From: Colius striatus
Taxonomy: Eukaryota; Chordata; Aves; Coliiformes; Coliidae
Direction of reading: 5' to 3'
DNA: 64,000 nucleotides
NCBI RefSeq assembly: GCF_028858725.1
Contig: NC_084767.1
Location: 1,353,501 to 1,417,500, forward strand
The stretch's first letter is position 1. Each line of letters starts with the position of its first letter. Below the pieces are notes generated by a model. That model was not told where the DNA came from. It saw nothing but the letters and a program-made list of their open reading frames with translations, and made no database searches. Below, in pieces: positions 1 to 9,143 of the stretch. Both the position numbers and the translations under genes were made by a program.

Positions 1-1638
1 TAAAGCAAAAAAAAAAAAACCCAAGGCCTGGGGCTGTGTGCAATTTCTTATTTGAACTTTCCTGTATTCACTGTTCCATTTGGGTTTTTTTCTGCCACTT
101 CCACGGATGTCTGGTAGATGGCATTAGCGTATAACAAATTTCTTGAGTCCATTTCTTATTGGAGGAATTTTATTTTTCATCCATTTGACAGATAACAATG
201 CTGCCTTATTCAGGCTAAGCAGCTTTAAAGCCTTTTTTTTTCCCCTCAGTGCTTCAGTTCTGTTTTGACTAAGTGTTGGTATCATTCAACATGCCTTTTC
301 TCCTCCTCCTTGTGCCATATAATTATTATTTCTTCTAGAGGGCATCAATCACTGAGAAAAACAGATTTGGTATCTTCAGCTGACTCTGAATTTAGCAGCT
401 CTGTTATATTGTGCATTGTTTATAGGCAGTACCATATTTATTTCATGTTCTCCATGCTTAGAAGTGGGGATGGTGCTCTGAAGGAGGAAGAGAAATCTTT
501 CAGATAGAGAGAAAAGATCAGATGTTCAGAGTAGAAAATGGAGGTGCTTATATATGGGGTCAAAGACATATTAGACTGCTCTAAAGAGACAGCAGAAGGG
601 ATCTCCATACATGTATGTTGTCTTTTTTCGTACACATAAGCATTTTTAGCCAATTTTGTGCACTCACAAGAAAAGTGATGAGACTTCCATGAGACAGCAA
701 CATTTGGATAGGAGTAAAGGCACATTTTTTTATCACTTCCTAGGGATTTTCTTTATCTGGACCAGGAAATGGAAGTTCCATTCACAGGTAAACTATGGCA
801 ATAAGGTTTATGAGTCTACTGGTAGTTTCATCAGTGTTCCCTAGGTAAGACATCTCTTGTAAGATATCTCAGTGTACATATTCATCCTTGCTTTTAGCTT
901 CAAGAAGCAGCTAACATTTTGAGTAAACATTTTGGTTAAATGATGGTTGAAAGACTTTTGGAACAGTGGGCCACAAGATTACTGTTTTTTTCCCCCCACA
1001 TTCTTCCCACCATGGAAACAAGATGTCTTATTTACTTCACAAATAACCAGGCTTCCAACAAAAATCACCAGTTCCATAATTGTCTTTTTTTCTCAGAAAA
1101 GCCCATAATTCTCTCAGATTTGCATAACTGTAGCAGAAGGGAAAACCGAAGTTTTCCCTGGGGAACTGTTTTATGGGCAAAGTCATATTTTTTAATAATC
1201 CTCAGGAGGTATCTGTTTATGAAGACCAGACCTTGGCAGATCAGATGGACTTGATAGCAAAGGACTGAAAAATGATAGAATTCTCTTTGAGATTCAGTTT
1301 GTATAAAGAGTATACAGTTGAAACCAGGTTTTACTGAATCTGTCTAACTATGAGCAAATGATTAGCACAATTTTCTTGCATTTTCAACCACATTTTCTTG
1401 AGAGTTAAGTATTCAAGATCAAGAAATACTAACACATAATTGAGACAGAATTTTTATATAAAGAATCCTTGCGTTTGTCTTTATATAGAAATGCAAATGT
1501 TTAGGATAGACAGGGCTAAACTCTCTCTGGGCCATGGTTTAAGAGGCATTATTATTGTGCAGACTTGCCAGCCCTTATGCTCTCAGCATGCTCACATGCA
1601 CTTTGTGCCTGCACTGACTAGGATTATGGAACTATAAA
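1..1638. other. Non-coding sequence, probably SGCD 5' intron
   Basis: A-rich start (poly-A at 9-19), otherwise unremarkable AT-rich sequence. The open frames are short and resemble no family I know. No repeat was recognised. Confidence 0.5.
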
Positions 1639-2187
1639 AATCATAGAATCACTACAGTTGGAAAAGACCTTTAAGATCATCAAGTCCAACCACTGACCTT
1701 ACACTGCCAAGCCCATCACTAAACCGTGTTCCTCAGCACTTTATCTACAAGGCTTTGCAATATCTCTAAGGATGGTGACTCCACCACCTCCCTGGGCAGC
1801 CATTCCAATGTTTAATAACTCTCTCAGTGAAAAAGTTCTTCCTGATGTCCAATCCAAACCTCCCCTGGTGCAACTTGAGCCCATATCCTCTTGTCCTGTC
1901 CTTCTTTACTGGAGAGAAGAGACCGACCCCCACCTCACTACAACCCTCTTTCAGGCAGTTGTAGAGTGTGCTCGTGTCTCCCCTCAGCCTCTTCCAGACT
2001 AAACACCCTAGTTCCCTCAGCTGCTACCCATCACACTTGTGTTCCAGACCCTTCACGGGCTTCATTGCCTGTCTGTGGACATGTTCCAGCACCTCAATGT
2101 CCTTCTTGTAGTGAGGGGCCCAAAATTGAACACAGCACTTGAGATACAGCCTCACCAGCATCAAGTACAGGGGGACAATCACTTCTT
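1639..2187 (-). repeat. CR1 LINE 3' fragment
   Basis: Read on the minus strand, this is the 3' end of a CR1 non-LTR retrotransposon of the CR1-Y/X-like type. The octamer-like tail (TCATAGAATC) lies at the left edge. Typical CR1 blocks follow to the right: GATCATCAAGTCCAACC, CTCCCTGGGCAGCC, GAAGAGACCGACCCCCACCT and TTCTTGTAGTGAGGGGCCC. It is 5'-truncated, as most CR1 copies are, and diverged, with a small deletion near 2000 relative to the usual element. Open frames on the plus strand here are repeat-derived. Confidence 0.93.
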
Positions 2188-2900
2188 TCACTGTTCATAC
2201 TTAGTGCTGTGTCCTCCAGCTAGAGAGTTTGGCCCTTACTCTCACAGCTTTATGGTTGCAAGGAGACCAAATGGGCAACCTGGCTTACTTTTGAAAGTAG
2301 ATAAAACGATGGAGAAAGTGTGACACTAGTGGGTTCCAGGGGCTCATTTGAAGAAGTCACTGAAGCGGGTTTTTATTGAAACAACGTATTTATGGGTTAC
2401 TCCAGTTGTCTGCAGATAGAATTGCTTGTGATTTGAGTTATACCAAATGCTCATGTAAGCTGATATTATGGAAAGTGCTTAAAATGTGACTTGTGCTCAA
2501 GAGCTTTGCTTACATGGGGGCTGCAACCTGCTGGGAGCATCCGCTGACCCAGGAGCCTCTGGTTACACCTTGAGCAAAGCAGTGCAGCTGTGGATCCCAA
2601 CCAGAGCTGCACCAATATCACACAGGCTGATCTGGTCATCTACCCCTTGGAAAGAGTCAAGGATTACTCAACCTTTGTAAGGCTGATGTGACAAATGCCT
2701 TTTCCCCAGTACTGAAGCATGTCTGGGGATCACTGCACCACCACAGAATCAGTGGGGCCTAATTTTGGCCCAGTGGCAATCTCTCATCATGAGGTGCTTA
2801 GAAATCATTTAATGAGGTGTGTGAGGTTTAAGCATCACTTAAAGATTTGCTGCTCCCTGCATTGCAGTGAATTAAGAGATGCAACACTTGTATTCGGTAA
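2188..2900. other. Non-coding sequence
   Basis: Unique-looking intronic sequence between a CR1 copy and the pentanucleotide array. I see nothing further in it. Confidence 0.5.
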
Positions 2901-2917
2901 CCTCTTTTTCCTTTTCT

Positions 2918-3127
2918 CTTTTCTTTTCTTTTCTTTTCTTTTCTTTTCTTTTCTTTTCTTTTCTTTTCTTTTCTTTTCTTTTCTTTTCTTTTCTTTTCTT
3001 TTCTTTTCTTTTCTTTTCTTTTCTTTTCTTTTCTTTTCTTTTCTTTTCTTTTCTTTTCTTTTCTTTTCTTTTCTTTTCTTTTCTTTTCTTTTCTTTTCTT
3101 TTCTTTTCTTTTCTTTTCTTTTCTTTT
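2918..3127. repeat. (CTTTT)42 perfect pentanucleotide microsatellite
   Basis: Forty-two uninterrupted CTTTT units (AAAAG on the other strand), in period from 2918 to 3127. They lie inside a tract made only of pyrimidines on the plus strand, 2901-3284. Long frames across this region (FLFFS or KRKEK repeats) are artefacts of the repeat, not genes. Confidence 0.99.
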
Positions 3128-3277
3128 CCTCTCCTCTCCTCTCCTCTCCTCTCCTCTCCTCTCCTCTCCTCTCCTCTCCTCTCCTCTCCTCTCCTCTCCT
3201 CTCCTCTCCTCTCCTCTCCTCTCCTCTCCTCTCCTCTCCTCTCCTCTCCTCTCCTCTCCTCTCCTCTCCTCTCCTCT
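3128..3277. repeat. (CCTCT)30 perfect pentanucleotide microsatellite
   Basis: Thirty uninterrupted CCTCT units (AGAGG on the other strand) follow the CTTTT array in the same 5-base phase. The motif differs from CTTTT by T to C at positions 2 and 4. The array ends in CCCTTCT before the first purine at 3285. Confidence 0.99.
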
Positions 3278-3284
3278 CCCTTCT

Positions 3285-4660
3285 GAAACATGTTGGTTTA
3301 GAGTATGTGTCTGAGATGTCTCTGTGCCTGCAACCATTCCTTGTTGCAAAACACACGGCCAGCCTGAGTGTACAGCAGATGAGTAAAGCGTGTGGGTGTA
3401 TTTCTGTCCTTTTGCCTGCAACAAACTGTAACACTCAGCATAAAGGTGTCATTTCTCTTAGGGAGACAGCAGCAGGGCTTTACGAAACCCATCAAAGAAA
3501 GATTGACTAATTTCATATGGGGATCACCATCTGTCTGAAATGTGTGACAACCTGCTGTAGACAACAGCATTTACTTGGTTTCCAAGGCTAGCAGGTGGAG
3601 GTGCCCTTGCTGGGGTTTCTCTGACTCTCCCCAGTTTATTTCCCATCTCTCTCCCATTCCATCTTTATGGTAGTCTTCTATTATTATTTGCAGGTGAGTT
3701 GTCTTACAACTGTTATTGCACCTTTCCTTGGCCTCTGTCATATGTTACACAGTTACCGAAATAGTGCTGATTGTGGACTGCTGTCTGGTGTAAAAATAGC
3801 ACATTGATGTAATGTAGAGCATTAAAATTCATCGACTGTAGCTGGGCTGTTGCCTGTGCTTTCTGGACAGGCCTGTTAACCTTTGAGAGATTTGCCATGG
3901 AGTTCCAGCTGCAGAATAATAAAAACAGGTAAGTGAAAAGGAGACCTACTGGGAGAAAGTTTATATGTTGGGATGATAAACCTATAAAACTCTGGGACTG
4001 TTCCAGACCGTGCTCCCAGCAGTATCCCCCTGCAAACACGTGCATTCCCCCCACCAGCTCTCTTTTAAAGACTTACTATCTGCGTGATTTAGGTTAAAAG
4101 AAATGCATTGACTTTGCAGTTGCGTTGCAGGGAGATGGGTTTAACCTCTGTGTGGTAGTAGGGATGGAGACTTCTGTTACACTGTGCTAAGTTGATCCCA
4201 GTTTTTGATGACGATGCCAAATAGCTGAAGGGGTGAATGGAGGAGGCTTTGCTCAGCAGCACTAATGCAAATGTAGTGCAGTGCTGCTTCATACAAGGGG
4301 ACTGATGCTCACTTGCTAAGGCAACGTGTTGAGAAACACTTAACCTCTGGCCTGCTCAGCTAGGAGCTGTTGCTGCAGAATTCACATCAAACCTCACTGT
4401 CACAATACATTACTTGCCCAATATCACTCTGCTTAAATCTATCTATATGTTTTCACATAAAATTGAGAGTTAATGCTCTGCGTTGATTTCTCTCTTGCTG
4501 ATCTTCTGTAAGGCAGGGGATTACAAAAGCACCAAGCCTTTTATTAGGTCATCTTTGGACTTGGAAAACAGTTGTGTGGGACAGGGATTTCATTTTTAAC
4601 TTAGTGTATTTCCTGCCATAGTGAAGGGAGAGTTTACTCCATCTTGAGTATTCCCCTAAC
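3285..4660. other. Non-coding sequence
   Basis: Between the pentanucleotide array and the 33-bp minisatellite. No repeat family or credible exon was recognised. Short open frames on both strands look random. Confidence 0.5.
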
Positions 4661-4759
4661 TGATAGAAAGTAAGAAGGCAGGACAGGTTAGAACGATAGA
4701 AAGTAAGAAGGCAGGACAGGTTGGAATGATAGAAAGTAAGAAGGCAGGACAGGTTGGAA
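4661..4759. repeat. 33-bp minisatellite, three copies
   Basis: Three tandem 33-base units at 4661-4693, 4694-4726 and 4727-4759, each beginning YGATAGAAAGTAAG and ending in RGAA. They differ at only two positions: the first base of each unit (T, C, T) and one A/G near the end. Because 33 is divisible by 3, the array stays open on the minus strand as an 11-residue peptide repeat. I do not consider that peptide coding. Confidence 0.97.
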
Positions 4760-5036
4760 CAATAGGCCACACAGACATTTGACAAAAAGACAAAATCAAA
4801 TTAGATTTTTTAAATTGCCAGCTAGTGATTTCATAAACTATAACTGTAAATACATCTCTAAGCGAGGGATAACAGGAAAACTGTGCTGCTCTCTGAGAAA
4901 CATCCACATAAACTTTTGTTGTCATTTTGTGAGAAAAGTAGGCAGGTAAATCCCTCACATTTTAGAAGGAAATAGCTCTCTTACCGTTGACAGCTACTTT
5001 GTCCCTAAAGTCAGTCTGGATGCAAGACCCAAAACA
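4760..5036. other. Non-coding sequence
   Basis: AT-rich spacer between two tandem repeats. Nothing recognised. Confidence 0.5.
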
Positions 5037-5081
5037 CCTCTCCTCTCCTCTCCTCTCCTCTCCTCTCCTCTCCTCTCCTCT
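5037..5081. repeat. (CCTCT)9 pentanucleotide microsatellite
   Basis: Nine perfect CCTCT units, the same motif and strand orientation as the larger array ending at 3277. Like that array, it is followed directly by CCC. Confidence 0.98.
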
Positions 5082-5086
5082 CCCTC

Positions 5087-5579
5087 ATTCCCTTTGTAAC
5101 TCTCCTTGGACAATATCAGGAAATCCAGGAGGGTATTTTTAGCCTGAGAGAATAGTGAATTTAGGGCAGAATTGATGTTAACATTAATCACAGCAGTGAT
5201 GAAATTTCACTTAAAAATATCCGAATGAGACAAGGTTTTCCCCGTGTCCTACTAATGAAAAAAGATGCTGTTGCTGCCAGCCTGTAGGGTATGTTCACTC
5301 ACTTAGAGAAGGAATCATACAATGAAACACTCACTTCTCTGCTATGTAGAAACTAATGCTGCAAGAGGAACATCTCTCCATTCCTCCACTTTTGCAATAA
5401 AGGTTTCTGTAGTAGCGCTGGTGGAGACTGCAGGGGTAACTGTGCTCACAAGTAATCCAGGACTGTAATGGTAAGGTTATAGGATGAAAAGACAGTACCA
5501 AGTCGTATATTGACTCTCCATTCTGCATTCTGGATGTTGTTTCTCTCTTCCATACTCTTAGAGGACCCAACATTGTTAA
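5087..5579. other. Non-coding sequence
   Basis: Ordinary intronic sequence. Nothing recognised. Confidence 0.5.
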
Positions 5580-5753
5580 GCATTGGAACAGGCTGCCCAG
5601 AGAGGTGGTGGAGTCCTCATCCCTGGAGATATTTAAAAGCTGTATAGCTGAGGTGCTGAGAGACGTGGTTCAGTGATGGGCTTGGCAGCGTGAGGTGAGT
5701 GGTTGGACTCGATTATCTTAAAGATCTTTTCCAACAATAACGATGGTGTGATT
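5580..5753 (+). repeat. CR1 LINE 3' end
   Basis: Short CR1 3' fragment in plus orientation. It has the blocks GGAACAGGCTGCCCAGAGAG, CATCCCTGGAGATATTTAAA, TTGGACTCGATTATCTTAAA and TTTTCCAAC, and it degrades into a GATGGTGTGATT tail. It is strongly 5'-truncated and old. Confidence 0.9.
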
Positions 5754-6065
5754 TTTATAGTCATCCTTAGCATGAGTCTTTGGCTCACACAGATATGTAG
5801 AAACAGCAGCAGCCATCTCTGATGCTGCAGTGGGGGCTAAGCCTTACCAGCTGCTGAATCAGGTGTATATATGGAGGACAGCAGACTAAGTGCAAATGGT
5901 CCCATCAGCTTCTTGGGATGCTGCAGCCCTTAGGGCTGCTGTTGAACACAGGGAACAAACTCCAAGCCTAGGCTCCAGGAAACGGGTTAAGTATGGGAAA
6001 GCACAAGGAATCCTCTCAGAAACTGAGAGGAAATACCTACAGCAATAAAGGGATTTCACAATTAA
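5754..6065. other. Non-coding sequence
   Basis: Nothing recognised. The last five bases plus the next few form the pre-insertion site of the adjacent LTR (ATGGC at 6066-6070). Confidence 0.5.
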
Positions 6066-6070
6066 ATGGC

Positions 6071-6418
6071 TGTCATGGTTTAACCTCAGCCAGCAGCCAA
6101 GCACCATGCAGCCACTCGGTTACTCCTCTTCCTCCTCCCAGGGGAATGGGGAAGAGAATCAGGAAAAAAAGTAAAACTTGTTGATTGAGGTAAGAATAGT
6201 GCAATAACTAACCTAAAATAATTAATAATGATAAGTAATAATAAGAAAAATAATTAAAAATAATATAGCAAAAAGAGAGAGAAAACTAAACCCCAAACCA
6301 AGTGATGAACAATTCACTTGCCCACCACCTTTTGATTTATGTTGAGACCGTCCCCCTTACACAGCCCCTGTACCAGCTAGCAAGAGGAAAATTAACTGTC
6401 CCAGCTGAATCCAGAACA
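6071..6418 (-). mobile_element. ERVL-like solo LTR (internally deleted)
   Basis: Begins TGTCATGGTTTAACCTCAGC and ends CCAGAACA, with TG...CA termini. It is flanked by the perfect 5-bp target-site duplication ATGGC (6066-6070 and 6419-6423). A 5-bp duplication fits class III (ERVL) endogenous retroviruses. There is no gag, pol or env, so this is a solo LTR left by recombination. At 348 bp it is shorter than the related LTR at 8620-9138 (519 bp). Its middle is a degenerate AT-rich stretch at about 6185-6280. The minus strand is inferred from the related LTRs. Confidence 0.93.
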
Positions 6419-6423
6419 ATGGC

Positions 6424-7007
6424 TTCTTACCCTCTCTGACATCCTGCCGATAACTGAAACAGAGATGCTGAAATTGAGAGGCCCTCGGGTATTTTTCTGT
6501 AGATAAATATGAGTCTGGAATTTTTGCACAATGGCCTTTTCACGGTCCTTGGAGTAAATATCCTTGCAGATATGCCTCTACCATATTGAGTTCTCTGGCA
6601 AAGGTCAGGCATGATTACTGACATACAAACAGGCATTTATTTCTCAGGCCGTTACATCTTTTGTCCTTCTCTCTGACTCACGCAGTCTTAGTGTGGCTTG
6701 ATGTTCTTATCCATTTACCTTTTAAACCTTCCCCCTCACTCTGTGGAAACTGCAACTGTGTGAGTATATGTGCATGTGTGTATTTGTTTGTGGACAAGCA
6801 TAATCATTCTTTACCCTGCACATCTCCAAGTGTCTGCATACTGTCGTGAGCTGCTTTTTGAACAGTATGTGTCTTATCACCTCTTGCAGAAAATAAGCAG
6901 ACAGAAAGAATTTGCAGTATTTGGCCAAAGATTGCACATCATTTTGATTACCAGAACTGCTGTCTCCTTGTTGCTTTTTCTAGAGTGGATGTTGTATATC
7001 AAGTTTT
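6424..7007. other. Non-coding sequence
   Basis: Between a solo LTR and a CR1 copy. Nothing recognised. Confidence 0.5.
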
Positions 7008-7270
7008 AGAATCACAGAATACTTTACGTTAGAAGGGACTTTTAAGGATCATCTAATCCAACCTCTCGCAGTGAGCAGGGACATCATTAACTGCATTGGG
7101 TTGCTCAGAGCTTGCATGTTTCCATGGATGGGACATCTAACACCTCTCTGCACAACCTCTGACAGTGTTTCACCACCCTCATTGTAAAAACTGTCTTCCC
7201 TGTATCTAGCCTGATCTACATATATCTAGTTTTAGGTCTATTTTTATATCTGGTTTTAGCCTGATGGCAA
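7008..7270 (-). repeat. CR1 LINE 3' fragment
   Basis: Minus-strand CR1 3' end. Left edge AGAATCACAGAAT, then AGAAGGGACTTTTAAGGATC, ATCTAATCCAACCTCT and a GTGTTTCACCACCCTCATTG block. It is diverged and loses similarity at about 7250-7270. Confidence 0.88.
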
Positions 7271-8614
7271 GTGACTAGTATCACGGGAAGAGGAAAGGAA
7301 GAGTTCTACTTTGAATTAGATATTATGTATGAAGGTCACTGCTGCTGATCTCAGGAGGCTCACAGGATCATGCAGAAGTCCTAGTGTCCAGCATGACATA
7401 CCACAGCTCATTAAAACAGATGGCAACGTCCAGGGCTGCTCATGGACTGACAGTCTGCCTTGTTAGTGTTCTGCAAGAGTCCTGCTAATTGCTTTGTAGA
7501 AATACAGATATGCTGCCTGTGAAAATTGTTCTATAGAGCCAAATTTGGGTGCATTGGGTGGTGTTAAACTTTGTGATATAATAGGATATCTCAGTGTGAG
7601 AACAAGCAGAGCTTCTTTCTTGACAGAATAAAAATAGCTGGGAGTACAAAGGGAAAAACTGCTAAGCACAGGCTGCTGAACAGCTCTGCTTGACCAGCAA
7701 CCACACACTGCATTAAATGTAAGCAGCATGGCACAGCCGGACCCCAGAAGTGCCCACCACAGTAGAGAAGTTGAAACTTTTCCCCCAGAAGATGATTACT
7801 GCAGGCTGAGGTGATATTTTCTGCATTGGGGCATATGTCTAACCAAAGCTTGGAGAGCAGCTGTGTGCCTTGATCCTGATTTCTGAGAGAGTGAAAGGTG
7901 AGGCTGCTCAGGTAAGAGTAAGAAATTTGGACACAGTTAACACTTAAACAGAAGGACGGTTATTGGCAACTGAATATTTGCTTTGAAATCTGTATGAAAT
8001 GAATCTTCACAGGTATTTTGTCCCTTTTGCATCTCTTATGCCAGAGGGGTAGAAGCCAGGGCAGTGGCACACCTTTGCGTGATGACGCCCATCCTGCTTC
8101 CTTGTCATGCTGCAAATGAAGAGGCTCTATTGTTTGTAAACGAAGACCTTTCTGATTATTGATAAATAACTTCTAGATGGGGAGTATGACACATGCTGGC
8201 TGAAAGAACAGGGCTCTGTAATAGTAATATTGCCTTGAAATTACAGCCCACGTAGTTTGAGAATGATTCAGGATAATTACATTAATGTTGCCGGAGAAAT
8301 GAAAAGGAACACTTTCCATTTTACCTATTAACAAGCTCTACTGGCCTTAAATTATTTCTGAGAAGAGCCTGCAAATGGCTGAAATCATCAGAATAATTGC
8401 AGTGCAGTGGTTGGGGCCACAGGGAGGGCCGGGTAAAGTCCTGACTGTGGCTCTTTGGCCGATGGGTAAACACCGTTGCAGCTTTTGTGGAAAAAGGAAC
8501 ATGGCACAGAGCTTTCTGATTAGGTGCACTGTAGTCTGCAAATGGGCTCAGGGGGTCTGCAGGTCCTGGACCCTAAGGAGAGAATAGTCATTAAGAGTAA
8601 GTTGCTCTCAATCC
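7271..8614. other. Non-coding sequence
   Basis: Unique-looking sequence. AT-rich low-complexity-free stretches near 8160-8340 could be conserved non-coding DNA, but nothing in the sequence proves it. Confidence 0.45.
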
Positions 8615-8619
8615 AAATG

Positions 8620-9138
8620 TCTCGTGGTTTAACCCCAGTCAGCAACTAAACACCTCGCAGCCACTCGCTTGCTTTCCCCATTCCCAGTGGAATGGAGAGG
8701 AAAAGTGGAAAAAAAGTAAAACCTATGGATTGACATAAGAACAGTTTTTATTATTTATAATAAGAAGAGGAATGCAGCAAAAAGATAAACTCAAGAAAAG
8801 ACGAGTGATACACAACATAGTTGCTCAGCACTCACTAACCCATGCCCAAGCAGACCTGTCCCTCCCAGGCAACTCCTCCAGTTTATGTGGTGTTCTATGA
8901 TACAGAATGTCCCCTTGGCTAGTTGAGGTCAGCTCTCCTGGCCATGCTTCCTCACAGCTTCTTATGCACCTGCTTGCAACAGAGTCTGTGATACCGAAAA
9001 AACCTGTACTTAGGATAAGCACTACTTAGCAACAACTAAAACATCTGTGTGTTACCAACATTGTTCTCACACTAAATCCAAAACACAGCCCTGTGTCAGC
9101 TACTAGGGAAAAGAAATATCTCAGCCAATGCCAGGACA
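8620..9138 (-). mobile_element. ERVL-like solo LTR
   Basis: Starts TCTCGTGGTTTAACCCCAGT (ancestral TGTCATGG mutated) and ends GCCAGGACA. It is alignable end to end with the LTR at 6071-6418. Flanks AAATG (8615-8619) and AGATG (9139-9143) match at 4 of 5 bases and are probably the decayed target-site duplication. TTTATT at 8747-8752 is an AATAAA polyadenylation signal on the minus strand. A CATAAA box at about 8881-8887 lies upstream of it in that orientation, so transcription was probably leftward. No internal retroviral genes remain. Confidence 0.9.
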
Positions 9139-9143
9139 AGATG

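Noticed and set aside
2268..2290. ATGGGCAACCTGGCTTACT, resembling the start of the next SGCD exon
   Set aside because: It lies upstream of the first coding exon, and the reading frame diverges at once from the sarcoglycan sequence.
1772..2323. Overlapping plus-strand frames of 76-94 codons
   Set aside because: They mostly lie in an antisense-oriented CR1 copy and carry no domain; repeat-derived.
2719..3510. Long open frames on both strands (up to 263 codons) with FLFFS, SSPLL, KRKEK or GEERR repeats
   Set aside because: They are translations of pentanucleotide microsatellites, which stay open in all frames because the units contain no stop.
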